Under the pieces are notes generated by a model. That model saw nothing but the letters and a program-made list of their open reading frames with translations. It was not told the DNA's origin and ran no database searches. 64,000 bases of DNA, taken from the NCBI GenBank assembly GCA_001769215.1, contig MEOL01000045.1, forward strand, positions 1 to 64,000, given 5' to 3'. A program made the position numbers and the translations under genes. The stretch's first letter is position 1; the number at the start of each line of letters is the position of its first letter. Below, one piece after another: positions 33,865 through 42,647 of this stretch. This DNA is from Bacteroidetes bacterium GWF2_41_31 (GTDB lineage Bacteria; Bacteroidota; Bacteroidia; Bacteroidales; F082).

Positions 33865-36195
33865 TTAAAATTTAAAATTGTAAGTAATTGAAGGCACCCA
33901 ACGAAATAGCGTAGTTTGAACGGCTTGTGTTTTTGCAGGGTCGTCCGGGTCTTGCTGAAATGTGATGGTATAGGCATTCTCACGACCGTAAGCATTGTAA
34001 AGTGAAAAATTCCACGATGATTCAAATTTTTCAGTTTTTTTTCTTTGCCATATTACCCCCAAATCGAGGCGGTGATAGGTTGGCATGCGATAACCGTTTC
34101 TTTCGGTATAATAATTCACAACCGTACCTGTTACCTGGTATTTTCCACTTGGAAATGTTATAGCGTTACCTGTATAATACACCCAGGTTGCCGAAACGGT
34201 CCACGCCTTTGAAACTTCATATATTCCAACAATGCTAATATCGTGTGTTCTATCTTGCTTGGCCAGATAATATTCTCCGTTGTTAATGCCATCAATTTTT
34301 TTCTCGGTTCTTGAAAGAGTGTAGCCAATCCATCCGTTTAACTTTCCGTATTTCTTTTTTAGAAGAAATTCAATTCCATAAGCCCTACCTGTTCCGAAAA
34401 GCAATTGAGATTCTGCAAGTTCGTTAAAACGGAGTTCTGCCCCGTCTTTGTAGTCAATTTGATTTTGCAAATATTTATAATATATTTCAGTAGAAAACTC
34501 TAAAGTATTGTCTTTAAAATTTCTAAAATATCCAATTGAAAATTGATCAGCAATTTCGGGTTTTACATTATTACTACTTGGAATCCATAAATCTGTTGGA
34601 TTGCCTGATGTGGAATTTGAAAGCAAATGAAGGTTCTGAGTATTTCTACTGTATGCAAATTTTAAAGAGTTTTTTTCATTAAGCACAAAATTTGCTGCAA
34701 ATCGGGGTTCTATGTTATAATATGTTTTCACAACTTCGTTTGTGTTATACGATGCGGTATCAGTTATTTCCCCTTGTTTATTATAAGTATAAAAATCTCC
34801 GGGACCTAATGAGCTAAAAGAGGTTAAACGAACTCCGTATTCAAAACCGAGTATTTTTGATGGCTTGAATTCATGACTGAAATAAATCGCATTTTCCAAA
34901 GCTTGTTTATATTTAAGATTTAACTCGCTTAATGACAGATCGCTTTTTGCAGTTATCACACCGGGAATAATTTTATGATAAATTGAATTAAACCCGAATT
35001 TTAACTTGTTTTTTGTATTTGCAAAATGCTGAAAATCTTGTTTAAAATTATAATCCTGTATCCTTGATATTATTTCGCCATCGGCACCGGCAAGTGTTGT
35101 ATTAATGTTATAGTCATAATTGCTGAAAATTAGCGATGTATTTGAAAAGGTTTTATTGTTGACGATATGATTCCATCTGAAAGTGCCTGTTGCGTTTCCC
35201 CAATTAACTCCCATTTGGTCGCCAATGCTGAGTATATCTTTCCCGAAATAACCGGAAATAAATATTCTGTTATTATCGCTAATTCTGTAATTTAATTTAG
35301 CATTTATATCGTAAAAATATAGTTTACGCTGACTTATTGCACTGTCTTTTGAAAGTTTCAGAAATAAATCGGCATAAGACCTTCGGGCACTGATTGAAAA
35401 CGAACCTTTATCTTTAACAATTGGCATTTCAACTTTTAATCGCGAGGCAATTAATCCTATTCCGCCTTCTACGCCAAATTTTTTATCGCTTCCATCTTTG
35501 GTTCTAATATCTAAAACCGACGATAAACGCCCTCCATATTCGGCAGGTTGTCCGCCTTTGTAAAGCGTTACATCTTTTATTGCATCAGCGTTAAATACCG
35601 AGAAGAAACCCAAAAGATGCGAAGCATTGTAAACCGTAGCTTCATCAAGCAAAATAAGATTTTGGTCGGCATTTCCGCCCCGTACATAAAATCCACTGTT
35701 GCCTTCTCCGGCAGTTTTTACACCAGGCATTAGTTGTATGGTTTTCAGAATATCTTTTTCACCAAATATGACAGGTATATTTTTTATCTCCTGAACATTT
35801 ATTTTTTCAACACCCATCATGTTTTTGGTAATATTCTCATCCTTTCTTTCTGAAGTAATGACTACTTCATCTAATTGTGCTGAATTCTCATATAAAATAA
35901 AATCCTGTCTTATGTTTTGATTATGTGATATTTGCAACGACTGCGATTTATAACCTATAATCTGTATTGTAAAAGTGTATATACCTTCCGGTAACGTAAT
36001 AGAATAGAAGCCGTAAGCATTGGTATATGTTCCAATTGTTTTCAGATCCTTTACATATATTGAAGCACCAATTAATTCTTCACCATCTATTGCATCTTTG
36101 ACATACCCGTTAATGGTGTAATTCGTTTGTGCATTCGCAAACTGAATTAGTAAGAAAAACCCTATTAAAGTATATACACCACTTTTAATTTGCAT
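33865..36195 (-). CDS. TonB-dependent receptor with carboxypeptidase-regulatory-like domain
   Basis: A 776-residue outer-membrane transporter: signal peptide (about 1-22), CarboxypepD_reg-like domain (about 25-110; INGYVKDAIDGEELIGASIYV), plug (about 125-230; GFYVRGGNADQNLILLDEATV) and barrel ending in YNFKF. It pairs with the DUF4249 gene downstream. The substrate is unknown. Position between TolC and the RND adaptor suggests regulation together with efflux, perhaps uptake of a metal or a siderophore-like ligand. Confidence 0.93.
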   Translation of the reverse strand: MQIKSGVYTLIGFFLLIQFANAQTNYTINGYVKDAIDGEELIGASIYVKDLKTIGTYTNAYGFYSITLPEGIYTFTIQIIGYKSQSLQISHNQNIRQDFILYENSAQLDEVVITSERKDENITKNMMGVEKINVQEIKNIPVIFGEKDILKTIQLMPGVKTAGEGNSGFYVRGGNADQNLILLDEATVYNASHLLGFFSVFNADAIKDVTLYKGGQPAEYGGRLSSVLDIRTKDGSDKKFGVEGGIGLIASRLKVEMPIVKDKGSFSISARRSYADLFLKLSKDSAISQRKLYFYDINAKLNYRISDNNRIFISGYFGKDILSIGDQMGVNWGNATGTFRWNHIVNNKTFSNTSLIFSNYDYNINTTLAGADGEIISRIQDYNFKQDFQHFANTKNKLKFGFNSIYHKIIPGVITAKSDLSLSELNLKYKQALENAIYFSHEFKPSKILGFEYGVRLTSFSSLGPGDFYTYNKQGEITDTASYNTNEVVKTYYNIEPRFAANFVLNEKNSLKFAYSRNTQNLHLLSNSTSGNPTDLWIPSSNNVKPEIADQFSIGYFRNFKDNTLEFSTEIYYKYLQNQIDYKDGAELRFNELAESQLLFGTGRAYGIEFLLKKKYGKLNGWIGYTLSRTEKKIDGINNGEYYLAKQDRTHDISIVGIYEVSKAWTVSATWVYYTGNAITFPSGKYQVTGTVVNYYTERNGYRMPTYHRLDLGVIWQRKKTEKFESSWNFSLYNAYGRENAYTITFQQDPDDPAKTQAVQTTLFRWVPSITYNFKF

Positions 36196-36203
36196 ACTTA
36201 TTT

Positions 36204-37565
36204 TTAATCGTTAGTTGATATGTTTCCTGTTAACTTTTTTAATTCCAAATCGGCTTTCAGGTATTCAATTATAGCTGATAAATTGTTTTGTTGTGCCTCT
36301 CGCAAAGCATTGTCGGCCAATAGCACATCGGTTAAATTGGCGATACCTTCTTTTTGTTGTAAAACTGATTGTTCATAAACAGTCCTTGCTAAATCGACTT
36401 GAGATAAAGTATTTGCTATTGTTTTTTTGGTAACAGTTCTGCTACGGTTAGTATTCTCAATTAGCATATTATTTTGGTCTGTTACTAAGCTTATTTGCAA
36501 TTGGCTATTTTGAATTTCTATCTTTTTCTGATTAATTTTTCGATAGGTAACTGTTCCGTTAAAAAGGGGAAAAGAGAGTTGAACACCCACAAAACTTGTT
36601 GGGAAGAATTTTAGAAAATCATTGGGCTCTTTATCATAGCCAAATCCTGTTTGTCCGTAGCTGCCATATAATGAAACAGAAGGTAATCTTGAATTTTTTA
36701 ATGTTTTTAACTCGCTGACTAAAATGCGCTTTTGCATCGTAGTAAGTTGCAAATCAACCGTTGGTAAATTTGAATATTCAATATTGCTTTTGAATTGAAT
36801 ATCTGTTTCAATTTGTATGTTTTCATTGATTGTTATCCCCATTGAGAATTTCAAAGCATTCATCACTTGCTCAATATTGTTGGAGATAATATCTTTTTGA
36901 GTTTTTAGTTGCTCCAGTTGAAGCGCTACTTTTTTCACATCAGTCCCTTTAATCATTAATTGCTGACGCAGGAGCTGCAAGTTTTCGAGAAGTTTAGCTG
37001 TATTATCGATGTTGCTGTCAACAAAAGCCAACTGATGTTGTAGAATCTGGATGTTATAATAAAGGTTCGAAATTTCGAAAAAAACCTGTTCTTCAGTTTT
37101 TCGGTATTGTAATTCGGTTATCTCAGCAGCAATTTTGGTGGTTCTGATACCACCATATATTTGAGGGTTGTACAAAGGCAATGCTACCTGAATGGAAGCA
37201 CTTATGTTATGAGGGACACCAAACTGAGCCTCCCTGAATTTTCCCTCAGGTGCCGTTGGATCAAAGGTCGACATGGGCATAAGCTGGTACGGCAAATCAA
37301 TAAAATATTTGTAATCTCCTACCATATTGACTTTGGGAAAAAGATTTGATATGGCTTCTTTTTGTTTTTGTTCGCCAATAGCAATATTATTTCTGCTTAT
37401 TTGAAGATTTTTATTGTGTACTTGTGCAGTATCAATACATTGTTCCAATGACCATACTTGAGCAAATCCCGTAAAAGATGTGTTAATCAAAATGAAAAAT
37501 GCCAACATCACTTTAGGTAAACAAGTGCGTACATTGCTGCCATTCGATTGAATTTTTGTTCTCAT
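36204..37565 (-). CDS. TolC-family outer-membrane efflux protein
   Basis: A 453-residue TolC-like protein with an N-terminal signal (hydrophobic about 19-36), two OEP repeats of long coiled helices (QVWSLEQCIDTAQVHNKNLQ start; second half from LPTVDLQLTTMQKRIL) and strands that build the outer-membrane channel. It works with the RND adaptor and permease downstream. The gene follows a TetR gene by two bases. Confidence 0.93.
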   Translation of the reverse strand: MRTKIQSNGSNVRTCLPKVMLAFFILINTSFTGFAQVWSLEQCIDTAQVHNKNLQISRNNIAIGEQKQKEAISNLFPKVNMVGDYKYFIDLPYQLMPMSTFDPTAPEGKFREAQFGVPHNISASIQVALPLYNPQIYGGIRTTKIAAEITELQYRKTEEQVFFEISNLYYNIQILQHQLAFVDSNIDNTAKLLENLQLLRQQLMIKGTDVKKVALQLEQLKTQKDIISNNIEQVMNALKFSMGITINENIQIETDIQFKSNIEYSNLPTVDLQLTTMQKRILVSELKTLKNSRLPSVSLYGSYGQTGFGYDKEPNDFLKFFPTSFVGVQLSFPLFNGTVTYRKINQKKIEIQNSQLQISLVTDQNNMLIENTNRSRTVTKKTIANTLSQVDLARTVYEQSVLQQKEGIANLTDVLLADNALREAQQNNLSAIIEYLKADLELKKLTGNISTND

Positions 37566-37567
37566 GA

Positions 37568-38110
37568 CTAATCTATTTTCGTTTTTAAAGTAACTACCAT
37601 TTCATTTAAAAGATATTCATCATTCATAAATGTCCTAAAATCGGATAAAATTATACCAGCGATTACTTTTGTAGGTACCTTAGTTTTAAACGTATTTTCT
37701 GTTTTTCCTGCATCAATAATTGTAGAGAGATAGTTTTCAGCCACTTCCTTTATCCTAAGGATTGATTTTTTAACTCCTTCATTTCTTTTGATTAATGTTG
37801 AATCGAAAATGATGGAGAGGTAAAAAGGATTCTGTAGGAATATAAAATACAGCCGTTTAAATAACAGTTTAAGTTCTGTTTCTGCCGGTTCATGGCTATT
37901 TGAAAATTGGTGAACATATTCTTTTATCTCCCTTTCAAAGTCCGACAGAATTAACAGAATGATGTCATCTTCATTGCTAAACCTATGATGAAGCTGTTCC
38001 TCCTCCATATTTAATTCATTAGCCAGGTGATGAATGGACAGCCTGGGTATGCCTTCACTCATAATGATTTCCCTTGCCTTTTTAATGATTATCGTATTTT
38101 CAGTTTCCAT
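37568..38110 (-). CDS. TetR-family regulator at the head of the RND operon
   Basis: A 180-residue TetR protein with the HTH at about residues 8-54 (KAREIIMSEGIPRLSIHHLANELNMEEEQLHHRF) and a helical ligand domain of normal size. It directly precedes tolC and is probably the operon's own repressor. A 20-bp near-palindrome lies 16-35 bases upstream of its ATG (38126-38145). Confidence 0.9.
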   Translation of the reverse strand: METENTIIIKKAREIIMSEGIPRLSIHHLANELNMEEEQLHHRFSNEDDIILLILSDFEREIKEYVHQFSNSHEPAETELKLLFKRLYFIFLQNPFYLSIIFDSTLIKRNEGVKKSILRIKEVAENYLSTIIDAGKTENTFKTKVPTKVIAGIILSDFRTFMNDEYLLNEMVVTLKTKID

Positions 38111-38125
38111 GTTTTAAATGATTAG

Positions 38126-38145
38126 GTTAATGAATATTCACTAAC
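38126..38145. promoter_or_regulatory. Probable TetR operator upstream of the RND operon
   Basis: GTTAATGAAT-ATTCACTAAC, a 20-bp inverted repeat with one mismatched pair, lies between the membrane-protein gene and the TetR gene at 38110. It shares TGAATATTC at its centre with the palindrome at 39171-39190. Confidence 0.65.
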
Positions 38146-38163
38146 AATTCAGGACAAAATTTT

Positions 38164-38559
38164 TTATTTTTCAGTTTTTTTTATGATAAAATGGGCTGAG
38201 ATCGTAAAACCAAGCGTTAGTAGAATACGAAAAACCATTGCCCCAATTGTTTTAGTTTCATAGATACCACCGATATTAATGTGAACGAAAAGCCCAATAA
38301 AAGCTATGATAAGTACACCGGCAGAAATACTTAGAATCTTGGTTGTCCAGATTTTTTTTAGAATAATTCCATAAACTGCTAAAAGGTAGAGTATACTGCT
38401 AATCATATTTGCAATCACAACAAACAGTACATAATTACCTTCTTTAGCCCTGATACCGAATAAGTCAAATACAACCGAGCTGCTTAAAAATAGCGTTATT
38501 AATCCGAAAGCAGTAAGAATTAATGCGAAGGCATACCGAAATCCCGTTTTCAATTTCAT
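38164..38559 (-). CDS. Four-helix membrane protein of unknown function
   Basis: A 131-residue integral membrane protein with four hydrophobic helices (about 8-30, 44-66, 72-92, 105-125) separated by short charged loops, ending KKTEK. No family was recognised. It lies between two TetR genes, 4 bases after the upstream one, and may be a small efflux-associated or stress-induced membrane protein under that TetR's control. Confidence 0.7.
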   Translation of the reverse strand: MKLKTGFRYAFALILTAFGLITLFLSSSVVFDLFGIRAKEGNYVLFVVIANMISSILYLLAVYGIILKKIWTTKILSISAGVLIIAFIGLFVHINIGGIYETKTIGAMVFRILLTLGFTISAHFIIKKTEK

Positions 38560-38563
38560 AACC

Positions 38564-39157
38564 TTATATTTTGTTTTTAATTAGTATCTTTATTGAATTG
38601 ATAAACTCCGATCCTTTTTCTGTCAGGTTGAAGTTATAATTTGCCATGTGCCATTGTTTCACAAACATTCTCAACGATCCCAAAATCATAACAGACAAAT
38701 AAGAGGCTTCAACATCAGTTCTAATTTCTCCCTTACTTTGTCCGGTTTCAATAATCAGTTTAAGGTTTGCAATGTTTTTTTCCATTATTTCTTTCACTTT
38801 TCCGGTCAGCTCTGCCTCGTTGCGAAAAATCTCTTCTGAGAAAATAACAGAAACCAAAGATGGTGAAGTAGAAAACTTTTTGAAATGATTTTGAAACAAA
38901 TTTTCGATTTTGAGGAGTGCATTTTCATTTGAATCTAATTGATTCGTAAAGAATTGCTCTGAGTGTTGCTTGAAAAAGTCGAGAATGGCCAATAATATTT
39001 GAATTTTATTTTCGTAATGACGATATAGTGCCGACTCAGCGAAACCAATTTTCTTCGCAAGGTTTTTTATAGTTAAAGATTGTATGCCACTTTCTGCGAT
39101 TATCTCAAGTGACGCATTTATAATCTCTTGTTGTCGTTCTGTTATATCTGTATTCAT
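38564..39157 (-). CDS. TetR-family regulator
   Basis: A 197-residue TetR protein with a standard HTH (residues 8-54: QEIINASLEIIAESGIQSLTIKNLAKKIGFAESALYRHYENK) and a full ligand-binding domain. A 20-bp palindrome is located 14-33 bases upstream (39171-39190). It heads the block with the membrane protein and the second TetR and may control the whole efflux group. Confidence 0.91.
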   Translation of the reverse strand: MNTDITERQQEIINASLEIIAESGIQSLTIKNLAKKIGFAESALYRHYENKIQILLAILDFFKQHSEQFFTNQLDSNENALLKIENLFQNHFKKFSTSPSLVSVIFSEEIFRNEAELTGKVKEIMEKNIANLKLIIETGQSKGEIRTDVEASYLSVMILGSLRMFVKQWHMANYNFNLTEKGSEFINSIKILIKNKI

Positions 39158-39170
39158 TTTAATAAATTAA

Positions 39171-39190
39171 GTGAGTGAATATTCGCTCAC
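39171..39190. promoter_or_regulatory. Probable TetR operator
   Basis: GTGAGTGAAT-ATTCGCTCAC is an inverted repeat of 20 bp with a single mismatched pair, just upstream of the TetR gene starting at 39157. The central TGAATATTC is shared with the operator of the second TetR gene. Confidence 0.7.
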
Positions 39191-39376
39191 AAAAGTAAAA
39201 CATTTAATCTGTATTGATCAAATATCTTTCTTAAAATATGTTAAAGTATTTCATGAGGTGTTGGAGAAAATGGCTTTTAGATTTTGTCGAAGCATTGGTT
39301 TCGTGCGTCGGAATTAAGTAATCCCGCCTGCTGAACGGGCAGGTCAGCATTGAACACTCATAGAAATTTAGCCACG

Positions 39377-39549
39377 TTATTGTTTTGAGTCATTTTCAAC
39401 GAACTTTCTGGTTAATAATTCCCGGTAGTGAATATTTTTAAACAAATCATACGCCGGATGCCTATAAAATACATAAAATGGCCTGCCCAATTTATTATCC
39501 TTAGGTTTTATTGAATAAAAAATCTTCAATCTGCTAAACCTTTAGATTA
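39377..39549 (-). pseudogene. 3' remnant of a UDG-like gene (second copy)
   Basis: The minus strand encodes, without a start codon, RLKIFYSIKPKDNKLGRP then a FYRHPAYD segment and a tail ending at TAA (39379-39377). This matches the C-terminus of the intact gene at 42648-43202 (KPKYNKLGRPLYAFYRHPAYE). The DNA of the FYRHPAY block is nearly identical in both. The rest of 39158-39629 holds the TetR operator, a GC-rich hairpin near 39328-39344 (CCCGCCTGCTGAACGGGCAGG region) and no other gene. Confidence 0.75.
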
Positions 39550-39629
39550 ATTCCTAAACCACAATTATCTATGCCATGCCAATCAATGCAAATCATACCG
39601 AAACTACATCAATGTACTGTCATTCGTGC

Positions 39630-40070
39630 CTATTCCAATGGAAGACTAATATCTCCTTTTACCAGCTCTGTTACATTGATGGTGGGCAGGAGAAACCTGT
39701 TGTAAGCGGTACCTTCAGTTTTGGAATGCAGTATTCCTCTGCATGTACCTGTAGTAATAACCGATAGGTGGGTGAGAAATCCTTCTGGTATAAGAATGAT
39801 TTTAGCATCTGGCTGAATAAACGATTCCCAGGATTGCGGCGAGACACCAAAAATGCAACCGGCTTCCAATAGCAGAAAAGGCTGGCTTTTTACTTCAAAC
39901 CGGATAGTTACAAATACTGTAATGGCACGTAGTGGCACATCCACGCCAAATTTTATATTTACCCCAAGACTTATCTCTTCTTTATCAACAAAGTTTTCAT
40001 CGAGGGTAGCAAACTGTTCAGTTAAAATGCGTATTAATGCAAATTTGACGGGTGTCGGTTTAGTTTCCAT
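39630..40070 (-). CDS. SecB-like chaperone of a toxin-antitoxin-chaperone module
   Basis: A 146-residue protein whose order of elements fits SecB: long beta strands (ISLGVNIKFGVD, ITVFVTIRFEV), a strand-turn LLLEAGCIFGVSP resembling the SecB EVQQGGIFSI segment, then a helix and GILHSKTEGTAYNRFLLPTINVTE resembling the ARGTFPxLNLAPVN end. It overlaps the HTH gene by 11 bases. In mycobacterial TAC systems a SecB-like chaperone protects the antitoxin; the same job is inferred here. A solitary housekeeping SecB is unlikely given the context. Confidence 0.65.
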   Translation of the reverse strand: METKPTPVKFALIRILTEQFATLDENFVDKEEISLGVNIKFGVDVPLRAITVFVTIRFEVKSQPFLLLEAGCIFGVSPQSWESFIQPDAKIILIPEGFLTHLSVITTGTCRGILHSKTEGTAYNRFLLPTINVTELVKGDISLPLE

Positions 40071-40524
40071 ATGCTGCTATTTGTTCATTTATGAAAGTTT
40101 TTTCTGTTTCAGGTTGGTAATGATCGGGTTGATAAAGATATTTTATGGATTCTGATTTTACAATATCCTTATTTACAGAACCAATATTATCGGAGGCGGC
40201 ATGTATCTTCATATTGATACCAGAAAAACCCGGTACATGAATCAAACATAAGCCCAATTCTTCTTCTATTTTAGAAATAGTTTCCAAAGTAAGATTTTCC
40301 TGACCCTTCACCACTTTATTTATATATTGAGGTGATAGACCCAATTGTATTGCAAAGTCTTTCTGAGAAATCTTTTTTGCTCTTAGTTCACGAAGGATTT
40401 TAAAAGCAATTTTGGCAGATTTATCGAGCCATCCAGCGTTATTTTCTCTCCATTGTGCATTTTCCAGCCATTTGGATGGTTCTTTGGCTGTGATGCTATT
40501 TAATTTTTCTTGAAGTGTACTCAT
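40060..40524 (-). CDS. HTH (XRE-family) antitoxin with chaperone-dependent-looking tail
   Basis: A 154-residue protein with a Cro/C1-type HTH (about 50-100; KISQKDFAIQLGLSPQYINKVVKG followed by LTLETISKIEEELGL). The C-terminal ~45 residues are hydrophilic and aromatic-containing (YLYQPDHYQPE), the position where chaperone-addiction regions occur in TAC antitoxins. It lies 11 bases after the upstream gene and overlaps the SecB-like gene. Antitoxin function is inferred from gene order. Confidence 0.72.
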   Translation of the reverse strand: MSTLQEKLNSITAKEPSKWLENAQWRENNAGWLDKSAKIAFKILRELRAKKISQKDFAIQLGLSPQYINKVVKGQENLTLETISKIEEELGLCLIHVPGFSGINMKIHAASDNIGSVNKDIVKSESIKYLYQPDHYQPETEKTFINEQIAAYGN

Positions 40525-40535
40525 GATAAAATCTC

Positions 40536-41084
40536 TTAAAATTCTAATTCCTCAAATCCTTCTCTGTCGATAATTCCTTGTTCTTTTAAAAAATCAATTG
40601 TCCTATTCAACTTTCTTAATTCTATTGCTGTGTGATCTCTTTCGCTCATGTATTGAGTTAACTTGATTGCTCCACCGGTAACAATAAAGGTTTCCTGCGA
40701 AACTTTTATGGCATATACCCGAAGCCAACTTGGACTTGGAAAACCATAGGCTTTACTTTTAGCGAGTTCATTTTCTGTCAGGTTTTTATCGAGTGGTCTG
40801 AATAATCTGTCTAACGATTCGGGTAAACTTTTAATTGGAAACGTTGATAGTTGTTTAAGTTTTTGTTCTAATTGTGATGCCTGATCTTTGGTAATAAAAA
40901 CGGCATCCTCCACCGTTGTATTTCTGTAAAAACCATTTTCAATATCTCTTTTATGGGTTTCAAAAAATTCTTCTAAATATTCGATGTCTGACCATTGGGT
41001 AAACAATTTTTCAAACTCATCCGGGTCATCCTCATCGTATCTGACCGCGAATAAATGTTTTGCAAATATAGGAACAATTTCCAT
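40536..41084 (-). CDS. Putative toxin of the TAC module (family not recognised)
   Basis: A soluble 182-residue protein opening MEIVPIFAKHLFAVRYDEDD. It has a central WLRVYAIKVSQETFIVTGGAIKLT segment of two strands near residues 122-145 that resembles the last strands of RelE/HigB-type toxins (an IKL(T) end), followed by a C-terminal helical region. No catalytic residue can be named. It is the first gene of the three-gene operon toxin - HTH - SecB-like, which is the HigB-HigA-chaperone order of TAC systems. Confidence 0.6.
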   Translation of the reverse strand: MEIVPIFAKHLFAVRYDEDDPDEFEKLFTQWSDIEYLEEFFETHKRDIENGFYRNTTVEDAVFITKDQASQLEQKLKQLSTFPIKSLPESLDRLFRPLDKNLTENELAKSKAYGFPSPSWLRVYAIKVSQETFIVTGGAIKLTQYMSERDHTAIELRKLNRTIDFLKEQGIIDREGFEELEF

Positions 41085-41107
41085 AAAATCAACCTATAGG
41101 TTTATAT

Positions 41108-41228
41108 TTAACAAATATTAATCTTCTGTTTTTTTCTTTCACTGCTCAACACCTCCCTCAGCACCCCCTTCATCACCAACTCCACTTGTTGTTCACTTTG
41201 TTGTACTTCCTGTTCCAGTTGAGCGCAT
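41108..41228 (-). pseudogene. 3' remnant of hsdS (second copy)
   Basis: Without a start codon, the minus strand encodes QLEQEVQQSEQQVELVMKG then VLREVL, the same as the last residues of HsdS (44802-46487). About 80 bases (41148-41228) are nearly identical to 44808-44889, with a handful of changes. The frame then runs into a different tail (SSERKKQKINIC) and stops at 41108-41110. The remnant sits just downstream of the SIR2-like gene and upstream of the TAC operon. Confidence 0.85.
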
Positions 41229-41278
41229 GAAACAGTTGAGGTTTGTGCTTAATAAAAATTTTATGGACAAAACTCAAA

Positions 41279-42589
41279 TCAAAAAAGGATGTCGGTTTTT
41301 TCCCATGCATTTGAAACCAGAAACTCTTTAAAACCATCTAAATAGACAAAACAATTCTTATTTCCATTACAATACCAGCCACCATTTTTATCTGTATCAT
41401 AAGTGGAATATTTGTCCTTTGGATCAATCTTTCGTAAGGCATTTAGTACTTTTGAAATGTTTTGATTCGGATCATGGTCAATAATAACAAGTTTTTTATT
41501 CCCAATTGACAAAGCTAAACTTAATACTTTCTGAATATTGAAATCGCTTAAACTGTTCCCTGTTATCATTATAAAATCAGAAGAGAAGCAATCATCCAGG
41601 AAAGCATGTTCAAAATATTTAAATGGTGGAATGAACATTTTCTGAGTTTTATCCTGACCCGCTATAATATTTGTTATTATCACTCTTTTACCTATTTCTA
41701 CTTGATGATTTTCATGAAAGGGGTTGTATGGTAGTGTGTTTTTAAGTAGCTGATAATCTGGAAACAGACCATTGTATAATGATTCCCAATGAACTGAGCC
41801 ATGAATATTATAATGTACTAATGAGTTTTTATCGGAATGAATTTTATCAATATCGATACGAAGTGTATTATCATGATCTGCAGTAAATCCCTCGAACACA
41901 TCTGTACTATCTTCAAGTATCATTGGTATCAGCCTATCATAATTTGTGGAATAAAATCTAAATAAAAAACCCTTTACTGTCAGATTGTTAATGAAATCCT
42001 TTAACGCTTCAGATTCAGCTTTCTTAGACTCTACGACTGGTGTATTACTGTATTTTAGTATCTCTTGAATTATAATATTAGTAAAATGTTTAAAAACCTC
42101 GATTAGAAATTTCGACTTTATTTGGTTTTTAGTATATGGTATTGGCCCATTTTCGGAATCGCCCGGAATATACCAATATTGAATATCCTCAGGATCATTA
42201 TTATCTGAACTATATGCTAATTTGTAATTAAAAATGTCCTTTACGAAACTTTCGTCAACTGTAGTAATTGATGGCCACGAACAATAATTTAAGGGACTGG
42301 CGTTAGTTGCATTTGCGGCTGTATAATACTCAATTAGAGATTCAAGAAAGCCTAATATTGTTTCAAAATTTATTTCATCTTTATTGGCTTCATAAAACCC
42401 ACACAACCTATCATACAAATACTTACCTAAAGTCTCCTTGCTACTATTGGTAATTTTAAAATAATCATCACTAATGATCAGATTGGTCAAGTCATTTGTC
42501 ATTGGTCCACCCCAAGGAAGTGCAGCCCCGGCTCCAAGAAGAAACGTTATTTTTTTCTTTTGTGGTTCTGAAACTTTTAATGTATTCAT
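41279..42589 (-). CDS. SIR2-like NAD-hydrolase-type protein
   Basis: A 436-residue protein with the SIR2-like motifs in order: LLGAGAALPWGGP (about 17-29, NAD-binding), FYSTNYDRL (about 212-220), YNIHGSVHW (about 258-266, catalytic His region) and ITGNSLSDFNI (about 340-350). Such stand-alone SIR2-like proteins in defence islands deplete NAD+ to abort phage infection. It is the last gene after KAP NTPase and UDG-like genes on the same strand. NAD cleavage and a defence role are inferred. Confidence 0.8.
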   Translation of the reverse strand: MNTLKVSEPQKKKITFLLGAGAALPWGGPMTNDLTNLIISDDYFKITNSSKETLGKYLYDRLCGFYEANKDEINFETILGFLESLIEYYTAANATNASPLNYCSWPSITTVDESFVKDIFNYKLAYSSDNNDPEDIQYWYIPGDSENGPIPYTKNQIKSKFLIEVFKHFTNIIIQEILKYSNTPVVESKKAESEALKDFINNLTVKGFLFRFYSTNYDRLIPMILEDSTDVFEGFTADHDNTLRIDIDKIHSDKNSLVHYNIHGSVHWESLYNGLFPDYQLLKNTLPYNPFHENHQVEIGKRVIITNIIAGQDKTQKMFIPPFKYFEHAFLDDCFSSDFIMITGNSLSDFNIQKVLSLALSIGNKKLVIIDHDPNQNISKVLNALRKIDPKDKYSTYDTDKNGGWYCNGNKNCFVYLDGFKEFLVSNAWEKTDILF

Positions 42590-42647
42590 CTCAAATATTC
42601 CTCCATAATAAACAGTTATTTCTAAACTGCTTTTTAATCTTGCTCAG

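Noticed and set aside
39630-40070. Housekeeping secB
   Set aside because: Coupling to an HTH gene and a toxin-like gene inside an accessory island argues for a TAC chaperone rather than the general export chaperone.
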